This document shows positions 26,527 to 36,609 of a stretch of 64,000 nt of DNA, piece by piece. Every line of letters begins with the position of its first letter. The stretch's first letter is position 1. The notes under the pieces are model-generated. The model had not been told where the DNA came from. It saw nothing but the letters and a program-made list of their open reading frames with translations, and did no database searches. The stretch covers positions 868,001 through 932,000 of the forward strand of contig NZ_AP025497.1 in NCBI RefSeq assembly GCF_024347535.1, in the 5' to 3' direction. The stretch is from Vibrio kanaloae. Lineage in GTDB: Bacteria; Pseudomonadota; Gammaproteobacteria; Enterobacterales; Vibrionaceae. The translations under genes and the position numbers were made by a program.

Positions 26527-28638
26527 ATGAATGTTAGTCTTTCCTCAAATTCAGCGACCAACAAAACGTCATCGTTGTTGGACACCGGTTCTGCCTCTTC
26601 CAAGGTAGAAGAAACCGGCGACTCTAAAGGTTTCTTTGAGTCCTTTAAAGAAGCGCTCGGCTTTGAAGAAAGTGACAGTAAATCCGCAGCAAAAGACACA
26701 GAAATCACAGCGAAATCTGATGCTAAACAGGCATCTACCGAAGGTGAAGCGTCAGCCGAAACGAACAAAGGTGATTCAGCTGAATCAAAGGCTACTGACG
26801 AAGTGAGCGAAGCGCAAAGCAAGCAAGCAGCTTCAGAAGTAGAAGGCGAGAAAGCAGCTGATAAAACATCTGCAGAGGCTGCGTCTGGATCTGAGGATCA
26901 GCTCAAAGCCAATTCGGGCACTGATAAAACTGTCGCAGATAAGGCTGACGGTAAAGATGCTCAGGCTGAGACCGATTCTAAAGAGCAGGTTGCTCAATCC
27001 CAAACTCAGGGTTCATCAGCTGTAGATGGTGCTACGCAGGCATCGCAAGCCAATGCAGCGATGAGTGAAGGCAATAAATTGCTTGGTCAATTGGATGAGG
27101 CAAACAAAACTCTAAATCAAGCACCAAACGGCAAAGGCTTGCCTCAGCAAGGTCAGGTAGAACAAGCCCAAGGTAATATCACTGGTGCATCTGTTGCAGG
27201 AGCTTCCGTTACGGATAAGGCGACACCACAAGCCAAGGCTGCAAATCAAGAGAAGAGCCTTGAAGTCGATTCTGAAATCGCTGTACTTACCGGCGGTAAG
27301 GGTGTTTCTCAGCTGACTGATGCTGAAATTCGACAGTTGATGGAGAAAGGCGTCACTCCAGAACAAATTGAAGCCAGTATGAGCCGAGAGCTGAGCCAAA
27401 AGAATGCGGCTAGTGCGGTTACTGCCGAGCAGAGCCCGGCATTGTCAGCCGCGGATATTGAACTTGCAAAGCAGGTGGATGCCCATACCAAAGCGCTAAA
27501 CCAATTGAATGGACAAATCGAATCAGAGCAGTCTGTTGTCGATAGCTTGCTTCAGAAGCAACAAAGTGGCGCTAAGTTGACGGTCGACGAGCAAGCCGCC
27601 TTAGCTGAAGTGACCTCTAACCTAGACCTGTTGAATCAACAGCTCGCTAACGTTCAACAACAAGCAACAGCTTTGCTAAGTCAAGCTCCGGCTGCGAACA
27701 GTGCGTCTGGTGAACCCGCTGCTATCGATTGGGATAATACGGATTCAAGCGAAACTAAAGCCTTAGCTGCGGCAGCATCAACAGCAGCTGTAGCGACGGC
27801 GGCACAACAAGTGTCAGCGCAGACCGCTTCTCAGTCAGCAAACAATGCTCTTACGGACAAGGCGGCAATGCTGCACGCCAATAATGCACATGCAGCCCAA
27901 CAGGCCGCAGCTCAACAAGCTAATGTTGCTTCACCTCAGCAGCAAGCAACGCTGGATCCAGCTTTAACCGCGCAAGGTATGGCGATGAATGCAATGCCAG
28001 CCGCTACAAAAGCAGGCTCGACTGATACGCTTCTTAAAGCGGGCGCCGGTGCAGCAGCACTGTCTGGTTTGGGTAAAGCGGGTGCTAAAGAAGATTCTAA
28101 AGATTCGACTTTTGCTCAGCAGATCGCTTCTGCGGCTGGTGCACAAGGTACGGCAACGGTGGGTTCAGGACCTACGCGAGCTGAAATTCAAGCTGCTCAA
28201 CAAGCGCCCTTACAGCTCACCAAAGAGCTAGCCAATGAGCAGGTGGCTGAAAAAGTACAAATGATGATGTCTAAGAACCTCAAAAACTTGGACATCCGTC
28301 TCGACCCACCAGAGCTGGGTCAGATGAAAATTCGCATGACCATGAATAATGACGTGGCAAACGTGCACTTTACGGTGAGTAATCAGCAAGCGAGAGATGT
28401 GATTGAACAAACATTACCTCGCTTGAGAGAGATGTTAGCTCAACAAGGGATGCAGCTTGCTGATTCATCAGTTCAACAACAGAGTTCTGGTCAGGGCCAA
28501 GAGAGTTACAACAATGGTGAACAGCAATCAGGTCCTAACCGCACAAATGATGGTCAAGGTGATGAAAATCTTGATAGCAGCAGCAATCTTGAATTGAATG
28601 TCGCATCAAAGCGTGATGGAATTAGCTATTATGCCTAA
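26527..28638 (+). CDS. fliK: Hook-length control protein FliK
   Basis: Secreted molecular ruler that measures the hook and switches export specificity through FlhB. At 703 residues it is much longer than enteric FliK (about 400). The first 560 residues are low-complexity, rich in Ala, Gln, Lys, Ser and Glu. The C-terminal substrate-switch domain has LDIRLDPPELGQMKIRMTMN (about 581-600) and a Gln-rich tail. Start at 26527 (MNVSLSSNSATN); the ribosome site is weak. Starts the fliK-flhB gene run behind a sigma54-type site. Confidence 0.93.
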   Translation: MNVSLSSNSATNKTSSLLDTGSASSKVEETGDSKGFFESFKEALGFEESDSKSAAKDTEITAKSDAKQASTEGEASAETNKGDSAESKATDEVSEAQSKQAASEVEGEKAADKTSAEAASGSEDQLKANSGTDKTVADKADGKDAQAETDSKEQVAQSQTQGSSAVDGATQASQANAAMSEGNKLLGQLDEANKTLNQAPNGKGLPQQGQVEQAQGNITGASVAGASVTDKATPQAKAANQEKSLEVDSEIAVLTGGKGVSQLTDAEIRQLMEKGVTPEQIEASMSRELSQKNAASAVTAEQSPALSAADIELAKQVDAHTKALNQLNGQIESEQSVVDSLLQKQQSGAKLTVDEQAALAEVTSNLDLLNQQLANVQQQATALLSQAPAANSASGEPAAIDWDNTDSSETKALAAAASTAAVATAAQQVSAQTASQSANNALTDKAAMLHANNAHAAQQAAAQQANVASPQQQATLDPALTAQGMAMNAMPAATKAGSTDTLLKAGAGAAALSGLGKAGAKEDSKDSTFAQQIASAAGAQGTATVGSGPTRAEIQAAQQAPLQLTKELANEQVAEKVQMMMSKNLKNLDIRLDPPELGQMKIRMTMNNDVANVHFTVSNQQARDVIEQTLPRLREMLAQQGMQLADSSVQQQSSGQGQESYNNGEQQSGPNRTNDGQGDENLDSSSNLELNVASKRDGISYYA

Positions 28639-28691
28639 TATCAGCCCTATCCCAGTTAGTTAGTGGAAACAACAGGAAACTAGAGAGCAGT

Positions 28692-29180
28692 ATGATTGAA
28701 GAACAAGATCCAGCTAAAAAGAAAAGTAAGCTCCTTATCATTATTATTGCCGTAATCGTAATATTGCTTGGTGTCGGCGCGGCGCTGTTTTTTTTCTTAG
28801 GATCCGATGATGCTGGTTCCGAGTCTCAGTCCCAACCAGCGACTGCAGTGGTCGCTGTAGAACCCGTCATGTATGTTAATATTCCACAGCCTTTCTTGTT
28901 CAATGTTTCGGGTGATAAGAAAGATCGTCTTGTCCAGATAAAAGCACAGTTGATGGTACGTGGCAGTAAGAATGAAGATTTAGCTCGTTATCATTCTCCG
29001 CTAGTAGAAAGTACGCTATTAGCAACGTTCGCTTCGGCAACGGTCGATCAATTGCGCTCTCCAACGGGGCGGGTTGAACTGCGAAACAAGGCAACTGAAG
29101 ATATTAAAGCAAGTCTGGCTCAAGCTGTTGGCCAGCCTGTGATTGAAAAAGTGTTATTCACTGATTTCGTAATTCAATAG
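28692..29180 (+). CDS. fliL: Flagellar basal body-associated protein FliL
   Basis: Inner-membrane protein surrounding and supporting the stator. In 162 residues there is a short cytoplasmic basic head and one membrane helix (LLIIIIAVIVILLGVGAALFFFL, about 14-36). The periplasmic FliL domain ends in VIEKVLFTDFVIQ. In Vibrio it affects motor function under load. Followed by fliM after 7 bp. Confidence 0.95.
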   Translation: MIEEQDPAKKKSKLLIIIIAVIVILLGVGAALFFFLGSDDAGSESQSQPATAVVAVEPVMYVNIPQPFLFNVSGDKKDRLVQIKAQLMVRGSKNEDLARYHSPLVESTLLATFASATVDQLRSPTGRVELRNKATEDIKASLAQAVGQPVIEKVLFTDFVIQ

Positions 29181-29187
29181 GTAATTT

Positions 29188-30231
29188 GTGACCGATTTAT
29201 TAAGCCAAGACGAAATTGATGCGCTATTGCATGGCGTTGATGATGTTGAAGAAGTTGAAGATGTCTTAGAAACCGAGAATGACAGTGCGGTCAATTTCGA
29301 CTTCTCATCTCAAGATCGAATCGTTCGTGGTCGAATGCCGACCCTTGAACTTATTAACGAGCGTTTCGCACGTCATATGCGGATCAGCTTGTTTAATATG
29401 TTGCGAAAAACGGCTGAAGTGTCGATTAACGGCGTACAAATGATGAAGTTTGGTGAGTACCAGAACACATTGTATGTACCCACTAGTTTGAATATGGTTC
29501 GTTTCCGCCCATTAAAAGGTACAGCACTGATAACGATGGAAGCGCGCCTTGTTTTCATCTTAGTAGAGAACTTTTTTGGTGGTGATGGTCGTTTCCACGC
29601 TAAGATTGAAGGTCGTGAATTTACGCCTACCGAAAGGCGAATTATTCAGCTATTACTAAAAATTGTGTTTGAAGATTACAAAGAAGCTTGGTCTCCAGTT
29701 ATGGGGGTTGAGTTTGAATATTTGGATTCGGAAGTGAACCCAAGTATGGCCAACATTGTGAGCCCGACAGAAGTAATTGTTGTGAGCTCATTTCACATTG
29801 AAGTGGATGGCGGTGGTGGTGACTTCCACGTGGTGATGCCTTATTCGATGGTTGAGCCGATTCGTGAATTGCTGGATGCGGGTGTTCAATCAGACAAAAT
29901 GGAAACCGACGTTCGTTGGAGTTCAGCCCTGCGTGATGAAATTATGGACGTACCGGTCAATTTTCGTGTAAACCTACTAGAGCAAGACATTTCTCTGCGT
30001 GACTTAATGGAGTTACGTCCTGGTGATGTTATCCCCATAAATATGCCAGAAAATGCGACTATGTTTGTTGAAGATTTGCCTACGTATCGTGTGAAAATGG
30101 GGCGTTCGGGTGAAAAGCTCGCGGTACAGATTTCTGAAAAAATTCAAAGACCGCATGTGGTCAAAACTGATCTCGCATTTTTAGGCAAGGATTTAATGTC
30201 TGAGCTAGAAAACGACGATGATAACGAATAG
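29188..30231 (+). CDS. fliM: Flagellar motor switch protein FliM
   Basis: C-ring switch protein that binds CheY-P. GTG start at 29188 gives 347 residues. The N-terminal CheY-binding peptide LLSQDEIDALL is at 4-14. The middle CheC-like domain (GGDGRF around 131) and the C-terminal SpoA domain (LEQDISLRDLMELRPGDVIPI) follow. It sits between fliL and fliN in the standard order. Confidence 0.97.
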   Translation: MTDLLSQDEIDALLHGVDDVEEVEDVLETENDSAVNFDFSSQDRIVRGRMPTLELINERFARHMRISLFNMLRKTAEVSINGVQMMKFGEYQNTLYVPTSLNMVRFRPLKGTALITMEARLVFILVENFFGGDGRFHAKIEGREFTPTERRIIQLLLKIVFEDYKEAWSPVMGVEFEYLDSEVNPSMANIVSPTEVIVVSSFHIEVDGGGGDFHVVMPYSMVEPIRELLDAGVQSDKMETDVRWSSALRDEIMDVPVNFRVNLLEQDISLRDLMELRPGDVIPINMPENATMFVEDLPTYRVKMGRSGEKLAVQISEKIQRPHVVKTDLAFLGKDLMSELENDDDNE

Positions 30232-30260
30232 TAAAATAGATAAAAGTATAGGAATTGGTA

Positions 30261-30671
30261 ATGGAACCTAGTGAAGATCAAAAGTTAGCAGATGAATGGG
30301 CTGCAGCACTTGGTGAAGACCCTTCTGCACCGTCAATTGATGTTGATGATGTTCTAGCGGCACCACTCGACGAGCTAACCGATTCATCGTCTCCGATTTC
30401 TGAAGATGAGCGCCGTAAACTGGATACCATCATGGATATCCCTGTCACCATTTCAATGGAAGTTGGACGCTCTAAGATCAGCATTCGTAACTTACTTCAA
30501 TTGAATCAGGGGTCAGTGGTGGAGCTAGAGAGAATTGCTGGCGAGTCTCTAGATGTGATGGTTAACGGAACCTTGATTGCTCACGGTGAAGTGGTTGTGG
30601 TGAACGATAAATTTGGTATTCGTTTGACTGACGTTATTAGCCAAACAGAACGAATTAAGAAGCTGCGTTGA
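30261..30671 (+). CDS. fliN: Flagellar motor switch protein FliN
   Basis: C-ring base subunit and FliH docking site. I start at ATG 30261 (MEPSEDQKLADEW), with GGA 7 bp upstream; a TTG two codons earlier is less likely. The 136-residue product ends in a SpoA domain (DIPVTISMEVGRSKISIRNL, then LNQGSVVELERIAGESLDVMVNG). The stop overlaps the fliO ATG (TGATG). Confidence 0.96.
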   Translation: MEPSEDQKLADEWAAALGEDPSAPSIDVDDVLAAPLDELTDSSSPISEDERRKLDTIMDIPVTISMEVGRSKISIRNLLQLNQGSVVELERIAGESLDVMVNGTLIAHGEVVVVNDKFGIRLTDVISQTERIKKLR

Positions 30672-31111
30672 TGGGCCTTCTTCCTCAAAGGGTGACAGGT
30701 TTACCTCGCGGGTTGACAGGTGTCGTTCGTGGGCTGATAGGAGTAGGGCTATTCTCTATTCCTTCCATAGCCTTTGCCGCGGCACCTCCCTCTCTCGATT
30801 TAGCGACCACCTTTGGGTCGCTAATTTTCGTTATAGCCTTCATTTTATTTATTGCTTGGCTACTGAAGCGAATGCAAGTTCCGGCGATGTCGAATCAACA
30901 AGGTTTGGCGATTGTTAGGCAAATACCTGTCGGCACCAAAGAGCGTATTGCTATTGTTCAAGCCGGTGATGAGCAGTTCTTAGTGGGCATTACCACGCAG
31001 TCAATTCAGCTGATCTCTAAGCTCGATAAACCTCTTACTCAGGAGATGCTGGAAAAAAGTACATTTTCAAGTCAGCTTTCCCAGCTAATAAAAAAAGATG
31101 CAAACAAGTAA
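30671..31111 (+). CDS. fliO: Flagellar export-gate assembly protein FliO
   Basis: Membrane protein that helps assemble the FliP/FliR core. ATG at 30671 overlaps the fliN stop and gives 146 residues. A hydrophobic N-terminal segment ([19 protein letters not shown]) may be a signal or first membrane helix. A second helix is [18 protein letters not shown]. The cytoplasmic part [30 protein letters not shown] is the FliO signature. Confidence 0.93.
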   Translation: MGLLPQRVTGLPRGLTGVVRGLIGVGLFSIPSIAFAAAPPSLDLATTFGSLIFVIAFILFIAWLLKRMQVPAMSNQQGLAIVRQIPVGTKERIAIVQAGDEQFLVGITTQSIQLISKLDKPLTQEMLEKSTFSSQLSQLIKKDANK

Positions 31112-32027
31112 CGGATTTTTGGAATCTTCTTACTTTTGCCAAACCGGATCTTTCCGATTGGTGAAAGTGTGCTTGGTTCAGCTCATTTTACTCTGCTCGC
31201 TCGTGTTCAGTGTGTCGGTATTTGCACAAGCTGAAGACGACACTGTGATTCCTGCGAATACCGCTGGCTCAGAGTCGGTCACCATCAGCACGATGGAACA
31301 AGATCAAGCCAAATCGCAAACCATGACTACAGGTAGTTTGACGGGGAATGGAGGAGGGATTCCAGCCTTCACCATGACAACCAACGCCAATGGCGGTGAA
31401 GATTACTCTATTAACCTGCAAATCCTAGCGTTAATGACCATGCTTGGCTTCTTGCCGGCAATGGTGATTTTGATGACTTCGTTCACTCGTATTGTGGTGG
31501 TGATGTCCATCTTGCGTCAGGCGATGGGTTTACAGCAAACGCCTTCAAACCAAGTGATCATTGGTATCGCGATATTTTTGACCTTCTTCATCATGTCACC
31601 GGTGATCAATCAGGTTAACGAACAAGCGGTTCAGCCCTATTTGAATGAACAGATATCGGCGCGACAGGCGTTTGATGTTGCCCAAGGCCCAATTAAATCA
31701 TTCATGTTGAAACAGACTCGAATTAAAGATCTCGAGACTTTTGTTGAGATCTCTGGAGCGGAAGTAACCAATCCTGAAGATGTTTCTATGGCTGTTCTGA
31801 TTCCAGCGTTTATCACATCAGAGCTAAAAACGGCTTTCCAGATCGGTTTTATGTTGTTTTTACCGTTTTTGATCATCGACTTGGTGGTGGCTTCGGTGCT
31901 GATGGCGATGGGTATGATGATGTTATCTCCGATGATTGTATCGTTGCCGTTTAAGTTGATGCTGTTTGTCCTGGTTGATGGTTGGAATTTGATACTCTCC
32001 ACACTCGCCGGCAGTTTTGCCTTGTAG
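31098..32027 (+). CDS. fliP: Flagellar export gate protein FliP
   Basis: Export-gate core subunit. ATG at 31098 overlaps fliO by 14 bp and gives 309 residues. A GTG at 31161 (288 residues) would place the signal peptide ([21 protein letters not shown]) right at the N terminus and is a serious alternative. Conserved motifs are [23 protein letters not shown] text near residues 130-147 and [24 protein letters not shown] near the C terminus. Four membrane helices after the signal peptide are expected. fliQ follows after 12 bp. Confidence 0.95.
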   Translation: MQTSNGFLESSYFCQTGSFRLVKVCLVQLILLCSLVFSVSVFAQAEDDTVIPANTAGSESVTISTMEQDQAKSQTMTTGSLTGNGGGIPAFTMTTNANGGEDYSINLQILALMTMLGFLPAMVILMTSFTRIVVVMSILRQAMGLQQTPSNQVIIGIAIFLTFFIMSPVINQVNEQAVQPYLNEQISARQAFDVAQGPIKSFMLKQTRIKDLETFVEISGAEVTNPEDVSMAVLIPAFITSELKTAFQIGFMLFLPFLIIDLVVASVLMAMGMMMLSPMIVSLPFKLMLFVLVDGWNLILSTLAGSFAL

Positions 32028-32039
32028 CTGGGGGGAATA

Positions 32040-32309
32040 ATGAATCCTGAAATATTCGTAGAGTTGTTCCGAGACGCACTTTGGATGGTTCTGATCATGG
32101 TGTGTGCCATTATTATTCCTAGCCTGTTAATCGGTTTAGTCGTAGCCATTTTCCAAGCTGCGACGTCTATCAACGAACAAACTTTGAGTTTTCTACCACG
32201 TTTAATCGTGACCTTACTAGCGTTGATGATGTTTGCTCACTGGATGACTCAGATGATGATGGAGTTCTTTTTTGAACTCATCGAACGCTTGCCTCAAGTA
32301 TTGTACTAG
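32040..32309 (+). CDS. fliQ: Flagellar export gate protein FliQ
   Basis: 89-residue two-helix membrane protein of the export gate helical core. The motif LLIGLVVAIFQAATSINEQTLSFLP (about 29-53) is diagnostic. Ribosome site GGGGGAA lies 3 bp upstream. It ends 5 bp before fliR. Confidence 0.96.
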   Translation: MNPEIFVELFRDALWMVLIMVCAIIIPSLLIGLVVAIFQAATSINEQTLSFLPRLIVTLLALMMFAHWMTQMMMEFFFELIERLPQVLY

Positions 32310-32314
32310 ACCAA

Positions 32315-33097
32315 ATGGAATACCCAACGAGCCTTGTACTAGAGTGGTTAGCCAATTATTTTTGGCCATACACTCGCATCTCAGCCATGCTGATGGTGAT
32401 GACGGTAACCGGTGCACGCTTTGTGTCGCCGCGTATTCGTCTGTATTTAGGCTTGGCGATTACTTTGGCTGTGATGCCTGCGATTCCAGCGGTCCCCAAA
32501 GAGATCGAACTGCTGTCGTTTCAAGGGTTCTTGACGGTCTTTGAGCAAATTGTGATTGGCGTTTCAATGGGGTTTGTTACCCAATTCATGATCCAAACCT
32601 TCGTTATGCTCGGCCAAATTCTGGGTATGCAATCAAGCTTGGGTTTCGCTTCTATGGTGGATCCAGCGAACGGTCAAAATACGCCAGTACTTGGTCAACT
32701 TTTCATGCTGTTAGCGACCATGTTTTTTTTGGCGACGGATGGGCATTTGAAGATGTTACAGTTGGTCGTGTTCAGTTTTAAAACCTTGCCGATTGGTAGT
32801 GGCTCTTTGACTGCTGTGGACTTTAGAGAGCTCGCATTGTGGTTGGGCATCATGTTTAAAACGGCATTAGCGATGTCGTTATCGGGTATTATTGCGCTGC
32901 TGACGATTAACCTTTCATTTGGTGTGATGACACGTGCGGCACCTCAGCTAAACATATTTTCTTTGGGTTTTGCATTTGCGCTACTCGTAGGTCTGTTACT
33001 TTGTTGGTATATCCTTGGCAGCTTGTATAGCCATTATGAGCTATTCTGGTTGCAAAGTGAGCAACAGATATGTCGTCTAATCCGGTTAGATTGCTAG
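32315..33097 (+). CDS. fliR: Flagellar export gate protein FliR
   Basis: 260-residue polytopic membrane protein, sixth-position partner of FliP in the export gate. Family motifs GMQSSLGFASMVDPANGQNTPVLGQL (about 107-132) and FGVMTRAAPQLNIFSLGF (about 205-222) are present. Only 5 bp after fliQ and 9 bp before flhB, so it is tightly coupled in the operon. Confidence 0.96.
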   Translation: MEYPTSLVLEWLANYFWPYTRISAMLMVMTVTGARFVSPRIRLYLGLAITLAVMPAIPAVPKEIELLSFQGFLTVFEQIVIGVSMGFVTQFMIQTFVMLGQILGMQSSLGFASMVDPANGQNTPVLGQLFMLLATMFFLATDGHLKMLQLVVFSFKTLPIGSGSLTAVDFRELALWLGIMFKTALAMSLSGIIALLTINLSFGVMTRAAPQLNIFSLGFAFALLVGLLLCWYILGSLYSHYELFWLQSEQQICRLIRLDC

Positions 33098-33106
33098 GAG
33101 ACTGAA

Positions 33107-34237
33107 ATGGCAGAGTCAGACGGTCAAGAACGCACAGAAGACGCCACGCCCAAACGCTTGCAACAGGCCAAAGAGAAAGGGCAGGTTGCAAGGTCAAAAG
33201 AACTGGCATCGGCGTCGGTACTGATAGTTGGTGCGATTGCCTTAATGTGGTTTGGCGAATCGATGGCGAAGGCTTTATTCGAGGCTATGCAACGCTTGTT
33301 CTCATTGAGTCGCGACGAGATATTTGACACCAATAAACTCCTTGAAATCGCCGGTGGTGCACTGGTGAACTTGTTGTTTCCGTTATTCTTGATTCTGATA
33401 ACTTTGTTCGTAGCGGCAGTCATTGGTGCGGCGGGTGTTGGTGGTATTAATTTCTCAATGCAAGCGGCGATGCCAAAAGCGTCTAAGTTAAACCCACTGA
33501 GTGGTATCAAGCGTATGTTTGGCCTACAAAGTTGGGTTGAGCTGCTGAAGTCTATTCTGAAGGTGGCACTTGTGTCGGGCATGGCCATCTATCTTATCCA
33601 AGCCTCTCAGCATGACTTGATGCAGTTGAGCATGGACGTGTACCCGCAGAATATCTTCCACGCTTTGGATATCTTGCTTAACTTTATTCTCCTAATCAGT
33701 TGCTCCTTGCTGATCGTGGTCGCCATTGATATCCCATTTCAGATTTGGCAACACGCCGATCAGTTGAAGATGACTAAGCAAGAAGTGAAAGACGAGTTTA
33801 AAGACACCGAGGGTAAACCGGAAGTTAAGGGACGAATTCGCATGTTGCAAAGAGAAGCGGCTCAGCGTCGAATGATGGCAGATGTGCCTCAAGCAGATGT
33901 GATTGTCACCAACCCAGAGCACTTTTCGGTGGCTCTGCGCTATAAGCAGAATCAAGATAAGGCACCGATTGTGGTCGCTAAAGGTGTTGATCATATGGCG
34001 ATGAAAATTCGTGAAATTGCCCGTGAAAATGATATCTATATTGTTCCAGCACCACCTTTGGCGAGGGCGCTTTATCACACCACAGAGCTCGAACAACAAA
34101 TTCCTGACGGTCTGTTTACAGCGGTAGCACAAATACTTGCCTATGTTTTCCAACTGAAACAGTATCGAAAACGCGGGGGAGAGAGGCCAAAACTGCAAGA
34201 TTCCAATATGCCGATCCCACCCGATTTACGTCATTAG
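33107..34237 (+). CDS. flhB: Flagellar export switch protein FlhB
   Basis: Membrane protein whose cytoplasmic domain self-cleaves to switch export from hook to filament substrates. The 376-residue product has N-terminal DGQERTEDATPKRLQQAKEKGQVARSKEL and four membrane helices up to about 210. The cytoplasmic domain carries the cleavage site at 269-272. That site reads NPEH, with Glu where the textbook FlhB has Thr (NPTH); the Asn-Pro scissile pair and the His are kept. Good AGGAG ribosome site. Confidence 0.96.
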   Translation: MAESDGQERTEDATPKRLQQAKEKGQVARSKELASASVLIVGAIALMWFGESMAKALFEAMQRLFSLSRDEIFDTNKLLEIAGGALVNLLFPLFLILITLFVAAVIGAAGVGGINFSMQAAMPKASKLNPLSGIKRMFGLQSWVELLKSILKVALVSGMAIYLIQASQHDLMQLSMDVYPQNIFHALDILLNFILLISCSLLIVVAIDIPFQIWQHADQLKMTKQEVKDEFKDTEGKPEVKGRIRMLQREAAQRRMMADVPQADVIVTNPEHFSVALRYKQNQDKAPIVVAKGVDHMAMKIREIARENDIYIVPAPPLARALYHTTELEQQIPDGLFTAVAQILAYVFQLKQYRKRGGERPKLQDSNMPIPPDLRH

Positions 34238-34332
34238 ATCAATTGCTTGAGCTTAGCTTGATGAACCCTGATAATAGGAGGCTGGCTATTACTCTGTTCT
34301 AAGAAGTAATGGCGATAATTTGACGTAAGATG

Positions 34333-34350
34333 TTGGTACAGTGTTTGCTA
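34333..34350 (+). promoter_or_regulatory. sigma54 promoter of the flhA operon
   Basis: TTGGTACAGTGTTTGCTA has GG and GC at 10-nt spacing and a strong -12 (TTTGCT). It lies in the 242-bp gap between flhB and flhA, 130 bp before the flhA start. The rest of the gap (34238-34479) shows nothing I recognise. Confidence 0.78.
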
Positions 34351-34479
34351 TATCAACTCCGAACATAATAAGCCCGTGTATTATAAACCCGTACATTACA
34401 AACCATAGAAACATAGCTTAGACCTGAGCCTCAATCCGCTTGGTGAGATAGCTACAACATAGCGAAACTGTCTAGATTT

Positions 34480-36582
34480 ATGAAATTCTCCCTGCCTTTT
34501 GCGGACAAGTTGCCGAAAATTCCTAACCGTGCTATGCCTGCGATTGGAGCACCAGTTATGGTACTTGCAACGCTTGCTATGGTGGTGTTGCCAATTCCTG
34601 CTTTCTTGTTGGATATGTTCTTCACCTTCAATATTGCCTTGTCTATGGTTGTGCTACTGGTTTCGGTTTATACCCGTAGGCCGTTAGATTTCGCGGCATT
34701 TCCTACCGTTCTTCTGATTGCGACGCTACTTCGATTAGCCTTGAATGTTGCTTCGACACGTGTGGTATTACTCCACGGTCACGAAGGTGGTGACTCCGCT
34801 GGTAACGTTATTGAAGCCTTTGGTAACGTCGTTATAGGCGGTAATTATGCGGTTGGTTTAGTGGTGTTTTTGATTCTGATGATCATCAACTTTATGGTTG
34901 TCACCAAAGGTGCGGGCCGTATCTCGGAAGTAAGTGCACGTTTCACGCTGGATGCTTTGCCTGGCAAACAAATGGCAATTGATGCCGACTTGAATGCGGG
35001 TTTGATCGACCAAGATCAGGCTCGAACCCGACGTTTTGAAGTGACCAAAGAAGCCGACTTCTACGGTTCGATGGACGGTGCGTCTAAGTTTGTTAAAGGC
35101 GATGCTATCGCCGGTATCCTAATCTTATTCATCAACATCATAGGTGGCTTGAGCATTGGTATGGCTCAATTCGACCTTGGTTTTGGTGAAGCTATCGAAA
35201 TCTATACGCTATTGACCATCGGTGATGGTTTGGTTGCACAAATTCCGTCTCTATTGCTGTCTATCGCCGCAGCGATGATGGTAACGCGTCAAAATACCGA
35301 TGAAGATATGGGGCAGCAGCTCGTCTTCCAAATGTTGGATAATCCAAAGGCTTTGATGATCACCGCCGGTATCCTTGGGGTGATGGGTATTGTTCCTGGT
35401 ATGCCGCACTTTTCTTTCTTAAGCTTGACTGCTGTGGCAGGGGCTGGTGCCTACTTTATCGATAAAAAGAACAAGGCAAAGGCTGAAGATACAAACCTGC
35501 CAGCCACCGTCGATGCTAATGGTGACACACCTTCATCGCAAAAAGAGCTCTCATGGGACGATGTTCAACCCGTCGATATTATCGGCTTAGAAGTGGGTTA
35601 CCGCCTGATTCCGTTAGTTGATCGAGATCAAGGTGGTGAACTGCTTGAACGGGTAAAAGGAGTGCGTAAGAAGCTGTCCCAAGACTTCGGTTTTTTGATC
35701 CCCGCTGTACATATTCGCGATAATCTAGAACTGACGCCAAACAGCTACCGAATCACTCTGATGGGAGTCGCGGTTGGCGAGGCCGAGATTAAACCTGATA
35801 TGGAATTGGCGATTAACCCTGGCCAAGTCTATGGAATGATCGAAGGTGAGCCGACCATTGACCCTGCATTTGGTCTCGAGGCCGTGTGGATTCGCGAAGA
35901 GCAGCGCGAGCACGCGCAAGCTTTGGGCTACACGGTTGTGGACTCCTCAACTGTACTGGCGACACACCTTAGTCAACTGTTGACCAATAATGCTTCGCAG
36001 TTAATTGGGCATGAAGAAGTTCAGAATCTACTGGAAATGCTTGGTCGTTCAACGCCTAAGCTGATCGAAGGTTTTGTACCGGATCAACTGCCGCTTGGCG
36101 TGGTTGTGAAAGTGCTTCAAAACCTACTAAATGAAGCCATTCCAATTCGTGATATTCGAACGATAGTCCAAACTTTGTCAGAGTACTCCGGTAAGAGTCA
36201 AGAACCTGACATACTTACAGCGGCTGCTCGTATCTCTTTGAAAAGGCTAATTGTCCAAGAAATCAATGGTATAGAGACAGAGTTACCGGTAATAACCTTA
36301 ATACCAGAATTGGAACAGATCTTGCACCAAACCATGCAAGCATCTGGCGGAGAATCTGCAGGTATTGAGCCTGGTTTAGCGGAGCGCTTACAGACCTCTC
36401 TTAGTCATGCTACACAAGAGCAAGAGTTGAAAGGGGAGCCAGCGGTGTTATTGACCTCTGGTGTATTGCGTTCCACTCTCGCTAAGTTTGTGAAAAACAC
36501 GATCCCAAGCTTGAGAGTGTTATCTTACCAAGAAATACCGGACGAAAAGCAGATACGTATAGTACAAGCTGTTGGTAATTAA
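34480..36582 (+). CDS. flhA: Flagellar export gate protein FlhA
   Basis: Largest export-gate subunit; forms the nonameric ring that receives chaperone-substrate complexes. 700 residues. Eight membrane helices in the first ~330, with FHIPEP loop motifs GRISEVSARFTLDALPGKQMAIDADLNAGLID. The soluble domain includes PAVHIRDNLELTPNSYRITLMGV. The ribosome site is poor. It heads the flhA-flhF-flhG-fliA-che run. Confidence 0.97.
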   Translation: MKFSLPFADKLPKIPNRAMPAIGAPVMVLATLAMVVLPIPAFLLDMFFTFNIALSMVVLLVSVYTRRPLDFAAFPTVLLIATLLRLALNVASTRVVLLHGHEGGDSAGNVIEAFGNVVIGGNYAVGLVVFLILMIINFMVVTKGAGRISEVSARFTLDALPGKQMAIDADLNAGLIDQDQARTRRFEVTKEADFYGSMDGASKFVKGDAIAGILILFINIIGGLSIGMAQFDLGFGEAIEIYTLLTIGDGLVAQIPSLLLSIAAAMMVTRQNTDEDMGQQLVFQMLDNPKALMITAGILGVMGIVPGMPHFSFLSLTAVAGAGAYFIDKKNKAKAEDTNLPATVDANGDTPSSQKELSWDDVQPVDIIGLEVGYRLIPLVDRDQGGELLERVKGVRKKLSQDFGFLIPAVHIRDNLELTPNSYRITLMGVAVGEAEIKPDMELAINPGQVYGMIEGEPTIDPAFGLEAVWIREEQREHAQALGYTVVDSSTVLATHLSQLLTNNASQLIGHEEVQNLLEMLGRSTPKLIEGFVPDQLPLGVVVKVLQNLLNEAIPIRDIRTIVQTLSEYSGKSQEPDILTAAARISLKRLIVQEINGIETELPVITLIPELEQILHQTMQASGGESAGIEPGLAERLQTSLSHATQEQELKGEPAVLLTSGVLRSTLAKFVKNTIPSLRVLSYQEIPDEKQIRIVQAVGN

Positions 36583-36609
36583 GCCGCCTAATTAGAACGG
36601 ACGATCGAA

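Noticed and set aside
31637..32173. Antisense 178-codon frame over fliP/fliQ
   Set aside because: Composition is the reverse of hydrophobic helices; no initiation signal.
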